Assembly: GCA_031285565.1 (NCBI GenBank)
Contig: JAITVY010000079.1
Coordinates: 1 to 64,000 of the forward strand
Direction: 5' to 3'
Source of the DNA: Tannerella sp.
Lineage (GTDB): Bacteria; Bacteroidota; Bacteroidia; Bacteroidales; Tannerellaceae
DNA length: 64,000 nucleotides
The position numbers were made by a program, and so were the translations under genes. The first letter of the stretch is position 1; every line of letters begins with the position of its first letter. This document shows, piece by piece, positions 1-9,371 of the stretch. Below the pieces are notes generated by a model, which was not told the DNA's origin, searched no databases, and saw nothing but the letters and a program-made list of their open reading frames with translations.

Positions 1-119
1 AGGCCTCCCATACACGAACATCTTATGACAAACAAGATGCACAACAAATATAAATAAATTCAAATAAAAAGTGTACTTTTCGTTTTGAAAATGTGAACTT
101 TTTGATTTGCCGATTATAG

Positions 120-530
120 TTGTTTTTATTCGTATCCTGTACGGTAATTTGTATGAGTTGTTATAATGATAAGGATGAATATATCCCGGACATCAAAGTA
201 CATGCTTTTTATGAAACTCTTGATCAATCTGGAGTTAAAATCCCGGATGTAGGAGCAGGGGTTTATTTATATTACAGGGTATACAAGGATGACTTTGCAG
301 GTTACACATATCAGGGTGAAGGCATATTCATCAAAGAAAACTCGTCGGAAATAAAACCGGATGTGAAGCATATGATTGACGAGAGCGGTAGTTTGTCTTT
401 TATTCCTGAATATATGAATGAAAATGCAACAATTGTAATTGAAAGTAATTACTACAAGGGACAGTTTGATTTAACAAGTTTTTCTTCTACGATGAATGGT
501 GCAGGGTTTTATAAAGTATTCAAGCCTTAG
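120..530 (+). CDS. Small putative lipoprotein, possibly with a damaged 5' end
   Basis: The 136-codon frame opens at a TTG. Its N-terminus is hydrophobic and runs into a lipobox-like VICMSC, so the mature protein would be a small lipidated, beta-rich exported protein. I do not recognise the family. The signal lacks the usual positively charged start. In the same frame a GTG at 93 would add MNFLICRL, but a TAG at 117-119 separates it from LFLFVSC. Either TTG is the real start, or the signal peptide has been broken by a nonsense change. An internal ATG at 153 is too close to the Cys to give a signal. No clear promoter is visible upstream. It sits 5' of a DUF6377 regulator on the same strand, with about 300 bp between them. 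Confidence 0.45.
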   Translation: MFLFVSCTVICMSCYNDKDEYIPDIKVHAFYETLDQSGVKIPDVGAGVYLYYRVYKDDFAGYTYQGEGIFIKENSSEIKPDVKHMIDESGSLSFIPEYMNENATIVIESNYYKGQFDLTSFSSTMNGAGFYKVFKP

Positions 531-760
531 TTCGAAAAATTACTAAAAGGAGGTTACCTCAGTAATAGAATGGAGATCCTGATCCCGTTATTATCATATA
601 TCCTGCCGGAAGAATTGCTATTACTACTCCCACAGGAGGGGTGCTACGACAATGTAGCCGTTGCTCGACGGTGCATAGAATATCCGATTGTACTGTTATG
701 CCGGAGAAAAAAACAACGATCGGCTTGTTGTGATTTTCGTACTGGCCTTTAAGTCGAGCT
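531..760. other. Intergenic stretch, possible gene relic
   Basis: No convincing gene is seen here. From about 569 one + frame reads without interruption to a TGA near 731 and contains a Cys-rich piece (QCSRCSTVHRISDC). It has no start codon, because a TAG lies immediately upstream at 566-568. It could be the 3' relic of a larger gene. No family is recognised. Confidence 0.25.
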
Positions 761-792
761 TTTGTGGTACTTAAAGAATTTACGTATATTTG
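761..792 (+). promoter_or_regulatory. Bacteroides-type promoter for the DUF6377 gene
   Basis: TTTG at 761-764 and TATATTTG at 785-792 are separated by 20 bp. They match the -33 TTTG and -7 TAnnTTTG elements of the Bacteroidota primary sigma factor. Transcription would start near 799, leaving a leader of about 30 nt before the ATG at 832. This supports that start over the TTG at 790, which lies inside the -7 box. Confidence 0.7.
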
Positions 793-831
793 CGTAACTT
801 GTTCCAGCCAATTTTTACGATACGAACTTAC

Positions 832-2424
832 ATGAAGACACTAATCCTCATATTTTGTTTAGCATATATACCAATGAATATATATGCTAAAAATGAAACA
901 GATTCTTTATTGAAAGTACTGGATAGAACCATATCCGAGAGATCTGTATATGCAGCTGAGAAAATGCAAAAAATAAACGATCTGAAACTAAAGTTGGTTA
1001 ATAATCTCTCTTTAGAAGAAGAATACGAAGTGAATAAAAGTATTATATCTGAATATGAGTCGTTTATTTGTGATTCGGCGATTGCTTATATCAAAAAAAA
1101 TAGACAAATAGCAGAAAAATTAAATAATCCGGAATGTATATATGAGAGCAAATTGCAACATTCTTTTGTTTTATCGATCTCCGGTCTTTTTGCTCCGGCC
1201 TTGGAAATATTAAATACGATAAAGATTGAAGAATTACCTCTGGATTTAAAACATTTATATTGCTGGACATATATCAGGTATTATGAAAATCTTATAAAGT
1301 ATATGGATGAACCTGAATATGGAAATGAATATTTAGAAGAAAAGATGCATTACAGAGATGTCATTATGTCTTTTCTGGATGAAGAATCAGATTTATACAT
1401 GAAAGAAAACGCTTTTAAACTCCAGGATGAAGGAAAATACGAAGAAGCATGTGCAATTTTAACGGAAATATTCTCAACACAAGAACAATATACCCATGGT
1501 TATGCTATGTCGGCGATGAGCCTTGCTATGGTTCACAGATATTTGAAGAATGCAGAATTGGAAGAAAAATACTTGATTTTAGCTTCCATAACAGATACAA
1601 GACTTGCCATAAAAGAAAATGAAGCACTGTTGGCATTAGCAATTAATTTATATAAAAAAGGAGATGTAGATAGAGCCTACACACATATCAGGGCAGCATT
1701 GGATGATGCAAACTTCTATAATTCCCGATTCAGGAATACTGTTATTGCCCGTGTACAGCCCATCATTGAAGAAACTTATTTACAAAAAATAGAACAACAG
1801 AAACGAAACCTCCGCACTTATTCTATACTTACCAGTCTGTTTGTTGTTACATTGGCAATTGCGTTATATTTTATTGGCCGTCAAATCAGGATTGTTTCCA
1901 GAGCTAGAAAGAGTCTGAAGATTATGAATGAGCAACTTGAGGATGTAAACCAGAGGTTGGATGAGGCAAATCTTATAAAAGAAAAATATATCGGGTATTT
2001 CATGAACCAGTGTGCAATTTATATAGACAAGCTGGATGATTACAGAAAAAACATAAACAGAAAACTGAAAGTAGGTCAGATTGACGATTTGTATAAGCTA
2101 ACATCTTCCACACGTGGATTAGAGAAAGAAGTGGAGGAATTGTATGAAACATTTGACAAAGCGTTTTTTAAGATTTATCCTGATTTTGTTGAGAATTTCA
2201 ATGCATTATTAAGAAATGATGAATATTATAAATTAGAAAAAGGACAGTTAAATACTGAGCTTCGTATTTTTGCTCTCATTCGTTTAGGTATTACTGATGT
2301 GAATCAGATTGCGGTATTTCTCCGGTATTCAATACAAACCATATACAACTACAAAAGTAAAGTAAAAGGAAAAGCCATCGATAGTAAAACTTTTGAAGAA
2401 GAAGTGAAGAAAATCGGCACTTGA
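832..2424 (+). CDS. Membrane-tethered DUF6377/TPR transcriptional regulator
   Basis: A 530-residue protein with a Sec signal peptide (MKTLILIFCLAYIPMNIYA), then helical TPR-like repeats to about residue 320. One membrane segment follows at about 328-348, then a coiled coil and a C-terminal cytoplasmic region. The last 60 residues (LNTELRIFALIRLGITDVNQ, then FLRYSIQTIYNYK) resemble the helix-turn-helix end of DUF6377 proteins. The inferred topology has the TPR part in the periplasm sensing a ligand and the HTH part inside acting on DNA. Such regulators are common beside Bacteroidota glycan loci, so the likely target is the mannan locus starting at 2781. The ATG at 832 gives a clean signal peptide and sits about 30 nt after a promoter. 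The TGA stop coincides with the start of a 108-bp intergenic repeat. Confidence 0.8.
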   Translation: MKTLILIFCLAYIPMNIYAKNETDSLLKVLDRTISERSVYAAEKMQKINDLKLKLVNNLSLEEEYEVNKSIISEYESFICDSAIAYIKKNRQIAEKLNNPECIYESKLQHSFVLSISGLFAPALEILNTIKIEELPLDLKHLYCWTYIRYYENLIKYMDEPEYGNEYLEEKMHYRDVIMSFLDEESDLYMKENAFKLQDEGKYEEACAILTEIFSTQEQYTHGYAMSAMSLAMVHRYLKNAELEEKYLILASITDTRLAIKENEALLALAINLYKKGDVDRAYTHIRAALDDANFYNSRFRNTVIARVQPIIEETYLQKIEQQKRNLRTYSILTSLFVVTLAIALYFIGRQIRIVSRARKSLKIMNEQLEDVNQRLDEANLIKEKYIGYFMNQCAIYIDKLDDYRKNINRKLKVGQIDDLYKLTSSTRGLEKEVEELYETFDKAFFKIYPDFVENFNALLRNDEYYKLEKGQLNTELRIFALIRLGITDVNQIAVFLRYSIQTIYNYKSKVKGKAIDSKTFEEEVKKIGT

Positions 2425-2531
2425 GTAGTTCAAAGTTCCAGGTTCAAGATTCAAAGTTTACGTTTACACGATTAAGTGACTCTACAATACAACATACTAT
2501 TTGATTCCTGATGTGCACTAACCATTAATCA
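2424..2531 (+). repeat. 108-bp intergenic repeat, copy A (inverted partner at 19288-19399)
   Basis: The sequence begins at the last base of the regulator's TGA stop. It is about 90% identical to the reverse complement of 19288-19399. The first 37 bases of the match, starting agtagttcaaagttccaggt, are identical. Differences further on are mostly C/T transitions plus a 2-4 base indel. A weaker relative is at about 45240-45300. The bases just 3' (2536-2570, gtttagcttctg...) recur near 45451-45490. Confidence 0.85.
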
Positions 2532-2577
2532 TTAGTTTAGCTTCTGTCCTCATTACTTAAAATGTTCCATTTCATTT

Positions 2578-2602
2578 ACCAAAGTTCTGTTTTGGTGTTT
2601 TT
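2578..2602 (+). terminator. Terminator-like hairpin after the DUF6377 gene
   Basis: ACCAAA (2578-2583), a 7-nt loop, then TTTGGT (2591-2596), followed by GTTTTT. The stem is short and AT-leaning, so it may be a weak terminator between the regulator and the mannan locus. Confidence 0.5.
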
Positions 2603-2698
2603 GTATTTTGTTTACATACAATATTTTAAATGTAATTGTGTATTAAAAACGTTTACCTAAGTGCCTACTGACAAAAAGAATCAGGCTTTTGGCATGTC

Positions 2699-2706
2699 TA
2701 TATTTG
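2699..2706 (+). promoter_or_regulatory. Possible -7 box upstream of the SGNH gene
   Basis: TATATTTG matches the -7 consensus and lies 75 bp before the ATG at 2781. No TTTG is found at the expected 19-21 bp distance, so the site may need an activator such as the upstream DUF6377 regulator. Confidence 0.4.
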
Positions 2707-2780
2707 CGGTTACGTTTTAAGCTGTTTTGACAGTGCATGAATTTAATTATTTTTTCACCTTATATACCATATCAATTAAC

Positions 2781-4169
2781 ATGAAAAATACATTTTTCTT
2801 TACTCTTCTTTTGCTCTTTTTAAATACGATTGTAAATGCTCAACAAATAACACCCTTCAAAGATGGAGACCGGGCTGTATTCTTAGGAAATAGCATTACA
2901 GATGGAGGGCATTACCATTCTTATATCTGGCTCTATTATATGACGCGCTTTCCTGATATGAGGTTAACCGTTTTTAATGCGGGAATAGGCGGAGATCAGG
3001 TTATCGATATGGTAAAGAGACTGGATGGTGATGTTTTCAGTAAAAGACCAACCGTTTTGATTACTACTTTTGGGATGAATGATTCCGGCTATTCCGAATA
3101 TAATGGTGACCAACCTGAAAAATTTGCGGATGAAAAAGTGGAAGCATCTTATAATGCTTATAAACAGATGGAAACGAGGTTTAAAGACTTGGTTAACACG
3201 CAAATTGTATTAATGGGAAGCTCTCCATATGACGAAACTGCGGTTATTGAAGGAAATACTCCTTTCAGGAATAAAAATAAAGCGATGTTGAGGATTGTCG
3301 AATTTCAAAAAGAATCGGCACAAAAAAATGGCTGGCAGTTTATTGACCTGAATCAACCGATGACCGCATTGAATCAACAATTCCAACAAAAAGATCCGAC
3401 CTTTACATTATGTGGTAAAGATCGCATACATCCGGACAACGATGGACATATGGTAATGGCATATCTATTTCTCAAAGCGCAGGGATTTGCCGGAATTGAG
3501 GTTGCCGGAATTAATATAGATGCATCCAAAGCTTCTTTAATATCTTGCTCAAACTGTGAAATAACAGATATAAAAAAGACTTCCACAAGATTAAGTTTTG
3601 ATTATCTGGCAAATGCTTTACCTTATCCCCTGGATACCATGGCCCGGGGGTGGGAATGTAAGAAAAGCCAGGCAGAAGCTGCAGAAATGGTTCCTTTTAT
3701 TGAAGAAATGAATAAGGAAATGTTAACCGTAAAAGGGCTAAACAGCAACTATAAACTCCTGATTGATGAGGAAGAAATCGGAACCTGGACAGCGGATGAA
3801 TATGCAAAGGGAATCAACCTGGCTACACTTTCCAATACTCCCCAGTATCAGCAAGCGCTTAGAATCATGTTCCTGAACGAAGAACGCTGGGAAATAGAAA
3901 GACGTTTCCGTGAATATGCATGGATAAAATTTAATTTCTTCTTATCAAAAGGAATAACAGGAGATATCAGTACACGCGATGCTATTAAAATGGTAGATGA
4001 CAATATAGAAACAAACTTTTGGCTCAAAGTAAAACGGGATCTGTATAGTAAAGCAATGTATCCTGAAATAAGAAAGGCATGGCAGGATGAAATGGATCTG
4101 CTTCTTTCGGCAATATACGATATCAATGCACCTGTTAAGAGAAAAATTACCCTTATAAAAGTAAACTGA
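2781..4169 (+). CDS. Secreted SGNH/GDSL-family hydrolase (carbohydrate esterase-like)
   Basis: 462 residues with a Sec signal (MKNTFFFTLLLLFLNTIVNA). SGNH blocks are visible: GNSITDGG with nucleophile Ser38, a block II Gly in the GGDQV region, GMND with oxyanion Asn100, and DRIHPD giving Asp214 and His217. Family members remove acetyl or other acyl groups from glycans, so this one probably deacylates the substrate in the periplasm before the mannosidases act. Residues from about 230 onward form a mostly helical extension of unknown role, longer than in a minimal SGNH domain. The ATG at 2781 gives the signal peptide, whereas the upstream in-frame TTG at 2727 does not. It is the first gene of the mannan locus, 126 bp before the GH38-like gene. 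The exact substrate cannot be read from sequence. Confidence 0.8.
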   Translation: MKNTFFFTLLLLFLNTIVNAQQITPFKDGDRAVFLGNSITDGGHYHSYIWLYYMTRFPDMRLTVFNAGIGGDQVIDMVKRLDGDVFSKRPTVLITTFGMNDSGYSEYNGDQPEKFADEKVEASYNAYKQMETRFKDLVNTQIVLMGSSPYDETAVIEGNTPFRNKNKAMLRIVEFQKESAQKNGWQFIDLNQPMTALNQQFQQKDPTFTLCGKDRIHPDNDGHMVMAYLFLKAQGFAGIEVAGINIDASKASLISCSNCEITDIKKTSTRLSFDYLANALPYPLDTMARGWECKKSQAEAAEMVPFIEEMNKEMLTVKGLNSNYKLLIDEEEIGTWTADEYAKGINLATLSNTPQYQQALRIMFLNEERWEIERRFREYAWIKFNFFLSKGITGDISTRDAIKMVDDNIETNFWLKVKRDLYSKAMYPEIRKAWQDEMDLLLSAIYDINAPVKRKITLIKVN

Positions 4170-4295
4170 TTAATGTTTAATTGTTAATGATCTGTTTAGA
4201 TATTTATTTGTTTAATCGTTAAGTCGTTTAATCGTATAAACAATAAATTCTACTAACTACTAACTACAATCTACTTAATTATACATCTTTATCAT

Positions 4296-6842
4296 ATGAG
4301 AAAGCTGGTTCTTACGCTATTATTTACTATTATTCTTTATTGCGGAAATCTTTTTTCACAACAGCAGGCGTATTTTGTAGATGGTTATCATGGTGGTATC
4401 TACGGGCATTACCCTATGTGGGTTACCCAGTACATGGTAGATGAGCTAAATAATCATCCTGAATGGCGGATAGGCCTTGAAATAGAGCCGGAAACGTGGG
4501 ATACGGTAAAAGTAAAAGAAGGAATTGCATATGCAAATTTCAAAAAGATAGCAGCAGACAACAGAATAGAATTTACAAATCCCACCTATGCACAGCCTTA
4601 TTGCTATAATATTTCGGGTGAGAGCATTATCCGTCAATTTGAGTATGGTATTAAAAAAATACATCAACATTTTCCTGACGTTACTTATATGACCTATGCT
4701 GTCGAAGAACCCTGTTTTACAAGTTGTCTTCCTCAGGTATTAAAGTTGTTTGGATTCAAGTATGCCGTATTAAAATGTTCCAATACATGCTGGGGTGGCT
4801 ATACTGCTGCTTATGGCGGCGAGCTGGTAAATTGGATAGGCCCCGACGGAACATCCATGCTTACGGTTCCACGATATGCTTGTGAAGAATTGGAAGATAG
4901 TTCTACATGGCAGACGAAAGCATGGATTAATTCGGATGCATACCTGAAAGCCTGCTTCGATTATGGTATAAAGAATCCGGTAGGAATGTGCTACCAGGAT
5001 GCGGGGTGGAAAAATGGTCCATGGATAGGGTACGGGGAAAATATAAAAAACAAATCTGTATATGTGACCTGGAAAGATTATATCAAGAATATTTCTACAG
5101 GAAGAACGGATGATAATTATCGCTTTTCTCAGGAAGATGTCCGGGTGAATCTCATGTGGGGTAGTCAGGTATTACAAAAAATCGCACAGGAAGTACGGGC
5201 TTCTGAAAACAAGATTGTTATGGCTGAAAAGATAGCAACCATGGCAAATATTGATAATAAATACATGCCTGAACAAGAAAAGATTGATGATGCCTGGCGT
5301 ACTTTAATGCTGGCACAGCATCATGATTCATGGATCGTACCCTATAACCGTTTGAATGGGGAGATTACATGGGCACAGCAAATTACGCGTTGGACTAATA
5401 ACACAAATGAAGTATCCGGTCATGTCATTAAGGAAGCTACAGGTTCATATAACTCCGGTAATGCTTCTAACATCGACAATAAAGGATATGTAAGAGTTTA
5501 TAACACGTTAGGTGTAAGACGTATCGAACTTGTTGAAGTCAGTTTACCAACATCAATAAGCAAGCAGGATATATCTGTAAGAAATACAAAAAAAGAATTG
5601 GTTCCATCTTATTGTGAGTGGGCAGGGGATTCGGTTTACATATCGTTTCAGGCAGAAGTTCCACCTTTTGGATATGCGACATTTAGTCTTTCTGACGAAA
5701 AGCCGGAGAAGAGTAAGATGCTCCCGGAGTCTTTCGCTGGTAATGAGAATTATACGCTGGAAAATGATATATATAAAATCGTTCTCGAGCCATCAAAAGG
5801 AGGAATCATTGAAAGCCTTGTCGCAAAAAAACAGGAAAATAAAGAATATGTAGATAAGGATAATAAATTCTTTTTGGGAGAGCTCCGAGGATACTTTTAT
5901 GATGAAGGAAAGTTTAACTCAACGACCGATTCCCCGGCCAAAATAACTGTATTAGAAAGCAATCACCTGGTTACAAAAGTAAAAATAGAGGGAGATATAG
6001 CCTCTCATCCTTTCACCCAGATAATCACTTTAACTGCTGGACAAAGCGCTATTGATTTTGACCTGACTGTAGATTGGAAAGAGAATGTGGGCATAGGAGA
6101 ATACAGACAAGGTGAAAACTGGCGTAATAACAGAAGAGCTTATACAAATGACAGATTCAAATTAAATGTGATGTTCCCGGTAGATTTACCATCTGCCAGC
6201 ATATATAAAAACGCACCGTTTGATATATGCGATAGTAAGTTGGATAACACTTTTTTCGGTACATGGGACAGCATTAAACATAACGTTATCCTTCATTGGG
6301 TAGACCTGGTACAGAAAGATGAGAAATATGGATTCGCAGTATTATCCGATCATACAACTTCATATTCCTATAGCGAAGATTTTCCGCTTAGTCTGACTGC
6401 TCAATATTCAGGTATTGGTTTATGGGGGCCTGATTATACGATAACCCGTCCGCTGAAAATGAAATATGCTATTATTCCACATACCGGAAAATGGGATCAT
6501 GCAGCCATATCGACAGAAAGTAATAAATGGAACGAACCATTGGTTGCTTCTTTTCATAAAGAAGTGTCCTTTATTGATAAATCATTTTTAGATGTCGACC
6601 AGTCCGGTTATGAAGTTACAGCATTTAAAATAGAGGATAATGGCCATATTCTTATCCGGTTTTTTAATAGTGAGGGTGACGAGTCTGTAAGGAGAGTCTC
6701 ATTTGGATTTCCAGTCACAAACGTAACAGAAGTAGATCTGAATGGAAATACGATTACAAAAATAGCAACAAACGAAAAAAGCGTTTCATTGTCCATGCCT
6801 CGTTTTGGCATTAAAACATTATTGTTACAAATTGAAAATTGA
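4296..6842 (+). CDS. GH38-like protein with altered metal and nucleophile residues
   Basis: 848 residues with a Sec signal (MRKLVLTLLFTIILYCGNLFS). The GH38 alpha-mannosidase layout is recognisable: an N-terminal alpha/beta barrel, the AQHHD motif (His342-His343-Asp344) and a long C-terminal beta-rich region. Two classical sites differ. Where GH38 has HSHND (two zinc ligands), this protein has GYHGGIYGHY (His32). Where GH38 has the nucleophile and zinc-ligand Asp in ID.FGHS, this protein has AVEEPCF (Glu137), as judged by an ungapped 21-residue match ending in GF. It may use a Glu nucleophile, belong to a GH38-related clade with other chemistry, or be a non-catalytic binder. It lies between the SGNH gene and GH92, so a role on alpha-mannosides or a related sugar is inferred. 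Confidence 0.75.
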   Translation: MRKLVLTLLFTIILYCGNLFSQQQAYFVDGYHGGIYGHYPMWVTQYMVDELNNHPEWRIGLEIEPETWDTVKVKEGIAYANFKKIAADNRIEFTNPTYAQPYCYNISGESIIRQFEYGIKKIHQHFPDVTYMTYAVEEPCFTSCLPQVLKLFGFKYAVLKCSNTCWGGYTAAYGGELVNWIGPDGTSMLTVPRYACEELEDSSTWQTKAWINSDAYLKACFDYGIKNPVGMCYQDAGWKNGPWIGYGENIKNKSVYVTWKDYIKNISTGRTDDNYRFSQEDVRVNLMWGSQVLQKIAQEVRASENKIVMAEKIATMANIDNKYMPEQEKIDDAWRTLMLAQHHDSWIVPYNRLNGEITWAQQITRWTNNTNEVSGHVIKEATGSYNSGNASNIDNKGYVRVYNTLGVRRIELVEVSLPTSISKQDISVRNTKKELVPSYCEWAGDSVYISFQAEVPPFGYATFSLSDEKPEKSKMLPESFAGNENYTLENDIYKIVLEPSKGGIIESLVAKKQENKEYVDKDNKFFLGELRGYFYDEGKFNSTTDSPAKITVLESNHLVTKVKIEGDIASHPFTQIITLTAGQSAIDFDLTVDWKENVGIGEYRQGENWRNNRRAYTNDRFKLNVMFPVDLPSASIYKNAPFDICDSKLDNTFFGTWDSIKHNVILHWVDLVQKDEKYGFAVLSDHTTSYSYSEDFPLSLTAQYSGIGLWGPDYTITRPLKMKYAIIPHTGKWDHAAISTESNKWNEPLVASFHKEVSFIDKSFLDVDQSGYEVTAFKIEDNGHILIRFFNSEGDESVRRVSFGFPVTNVTEVDLNGNTITKIATNEKSVSLSMPRFGIKTLLLQIEN

Positions 6843-6957
6843 AAATTGAAAGTGGAAAGTTGAAAGTGGACAAGAAATTAATCTGGTTTCTTAGAAGGCA
6901 AAGTGACAAAAAATAATATACAGTTACTTGTGAAAATAAATATAAAAGATCTATCAT

Positions 6958-9294
6958 ATGATAATGAGCAAAGCACTACTAATCTCTCTAGCAACCCTAT
7001 TGCTAATGGCAACTGCGTGTGTATCCGAAACAAAGCAAGAAGAGGTTTATACTCCTTCCTACTATGTTAATCCGTTTATTGGCGCCAGTACAAGTGTTGG
7101 TGCTGCCGGAGTTTACCATGGACTGGGAAAAACTTTTCCGGGAGCAACTACTCCATATGGTATGGTTCAGGTCAGTCCTAACACCATCACCGGAGGAGAT
7201 AATAGTCCGGGCTACAGCTATGAACATAAAACGATTGAGGGGGTTGCCTTCACTCAAATGAGCGGGGTAGGATGGTTTGGCGATTTGGGTAATTTCCTGG
7301 TAATGCCTACTACCGGGACACTAAAGACAATAGCCGGAAAAGAAGATGGAAGCATTGAAGGTTATCGTTCATTATACAATAAAGAAACAGAAATTGCTGA
7401 AGCTGGATATTATTCGGTCGAACTCACCGACTACAATATAAAAGTAGAGGCAACAGCTGCTCCCCACAGCGGAATACTTCGGTTTACGTTTCCCGAACAT
7501 GACCAGTCCCGGATACAGGTAGACCTTGCCCGCAGGGTTGGAGGTACTTCCGTTTATCAATATATAAAAGTAGTAAACGACACTACCATTCAAGGATGGA
7601 TGAAATGCACCCCCGATGGAGGTGGCTGGGGGAATGGAGGGGGTAAGACTGATTATACTGTTCATTTTTATGCACAATTCAGTAAACCGATCCGTAATTA
7701 CGGATTCTGGAGCGCTGATATACCAGATGACTGGCAACGTAAAAGAGATGAAGTAGTAAGCATCCCTTACCTGACAAGAGTCTCGGAAGCTTCTGTAATT
7801 AAAAATGAAAGGGTACTCGAAGGAAAGCATCTGGGCTTTTTTACGGAATTCGAAACTGAAAAAGACGAGGTCGTTATCCTGAAAGCAGGCATCTCTTTTG
7901 TAGATATGGAAGGCGCCATGAAAAACTTTATGGCTGAAATTGCATATAAAGATTTCGAACAAATTAAAAAAGAAGCGAAAGGGTTATGGGATAAAGAGTT
8001 GAATCGTATAAAAATAGAAGGAGGCACGGAAGATGAAAAAAAGATATTCTATACTTCGTTATATCATACGATGATAGACCCACGTATTTATACAGATGTA
8101 GACGGGCGTTATATAGGGGGAGATAAAGGAATTTATAATGGCTCGGGTTTTACTAAGCGTACCATATTCAGTGGCTGGGATGTATTCCGTAGCCAATTTC
8201 CGTTGCAAACGATTATTAATGCCGAACTTGTTAATGACCAATTGAATTCATTGATAACGTTAGCTGAACAGAGTGGGCGCGAATATTATGAACGTTGGGA
8301 AATCCTAAATGCTTATTCCGGATGTATGATAGGCAATCCCGCGTTATCAGTTTTAGCAGACGCCTATATGAAAGGGATTCGCAATTATGATATTGAGAAG
8401 GCTTACCGGTATGCATTGAACACCTCGCAGAAATTCGGAAATGATAAACTCGGCTATACTGGTCCCCCTTTAAGTATTTCCCACACATTGGAATATGCAT
8501 ATACCGATTGGTGCATATCCCGTTTGGCTAAAGAATTAGGAAATGTGGACGATGAGAAAATATTCCTACAAAAAGGGCAGGCATATAAAAATATTTTTGA
8601 TAAAGAAAAAGAATGGTTTCGTCCCAGGAAAGAGGATGGGTCGTGGGAGGAATGGCCGGAAAATGCACGTCTGGAAGAATGGTACGGTTGTGTTGAATCC
8701 AATCCTTATCAGCAAGGATGGTTTGTTCCACACGACATTCCGGGAATGGTGGAAATTATGGGAGGAAAAGATAAAGTTATTGCCGATCTGACCAATATGT
8801 TCGAAAAAACACCGGAAGATTTGTTATGGAATGATTACTATAATCATGCGAATGAACCTGTGCACCATGTTCCGTTTCTTTTTAACCGTTTAGGCACACC
8901 ATGGCTGACTCAAAAATGGACACGGCATATATGCAATAAAGCTTATGCAAATAAAGTGGAGGGTATTGTCGGAAACGAAGACGTAGGCCAGATGTCTGCA
9001 TGGTACGTATTGGCAGCTTCGGGTATTCATCCTGTTTGTCCCGGAGATATGCGTCTTGAAATTACCAGTCCTGTATTTAATAAGATAGAATTTAAACTGG
9101 ATAAGAAATATTATAAAGGAGATAAATTTACGATAATAGCCCATGATAACTCTTCCGGAAATATATATATCCAAAGGGCTGTGTTAAATGGCAAGGAGTA
9201 TAATGATTGCTATATCGATTTTTCTAAAATAGCTGATGGAGGAATACTGGAATTATATATGGGTGATAAACCAAATGAGAAATGGGGAATATAA
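6958..9294 (+). CDS. GH92 alpha-mannosidase, lipoprotein
   Basis: 778 residues. The lipoprotein signal ends in LLMATAC, so the enzyme is membrane-anchored. GH92 hallmarks are VNPFIG near the start, FPGATTPYGMVQVSPN, and the C-terminal barrel motifs NEPVHH (Glu633, general acid) and GNEDVGQMSAWY (Asp675, base region). GH92 enzymes are Ca2+-dependent, inverting exo-alpha-mannosidases, most often alpha-1,2. Asn673 stands where some members have the first of two base Asps, a common variant. It follows the GH38-like gene by 115 bp. Its stop overlaps the longest possible SusC frame, but the SusC start chosen here lies 77 bp downstream. It is the apparently active, canonical partner to the second GH92 at 14347. 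Confidence 0.92.
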   Translation: MIMSKALLISLATLLLMATACVSETKQEEVYTPSYYVNPFIGASTSVGAAGVYHGLGKTFPGATTPYGMVQVSPNTITGGDNSPGYSYEHKTIEGVAFTQMSGVGWFGDLGNFLVMPTTGTLKTIAGKEDGSIEGYRSLYNKETEIAEAGYYSVELTDYNIKVEATAAPHSGILRFTFPEHDQSRIQVDLARRVGGTSVYQYIKVVNDTTIQGWMKCTPDGGGWGNGGGKTDYTVHFYAQFSKPIRNYGFWSADIPDDWQRKRDEVVSIPYLTRVSEASVIKNERVLEGKHLGFFTEFETEKDEVVILKAGISFVDMEGAMKNFMAEIAYKDFEQIKKEAKGLWDKELNRIKIEGGTEDEKKIFYTSLYHTMIDPRIYTDVDGRYIGGDKGIYNGSGFTKRTIFSGWDVFRSQFPLQTIINAELVNDQLNSLITLAEQSGREYYERWEILNAYSGCMIGNPALSVLADAYMKGIRNYDIEKAYRYALNTSQKFGNDKLGYTGPPLSISHTLEYAYTDWCISRLAKELGNVDDEKIFLQKGQAYKNIFDKEKEWFRPRKEDGSWEEWPENARLEEWYGCVESNPYQQGWFVPHDIPGMVEIMGGKDKVIADLTNMFEKTPEDLLWNDYYNHANEPVHHVPFLFNRLGTPWLTQKWTRHICNKAYANKVEGIVGNEDVGQMSAWYVLAASGIHPVCPGDMRLEITSPVFNKIEFKLDKKYYKGDKFTIIAHDNSSGNIYIQRAVLNGKEYNDCYIDFSKIADGGILELYMGDKPNEKWGI

Positions 9295-9371
9295 AATTAT
9301 ACCATCCGGTTGATAGAAGAGAGACTATCACGGAAAACACTGATTTTTTTAAACTTAAAACTGTTAATTTT

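Noticed and set aside
570-752. 60-codon frame starting MEILIPLLSYILPEE
   Set aside because: It has no family resemblance, no promoter and no conserved features. An overlapping frame looks more protein-like but lacks a start. Treated as intergenic.
7372-7962. 196-codon antisense frame within the GH92 gene
   Set aside because: It is a shadow of a clearly conserved enzyme on the other strand, with no recognisable protein features.
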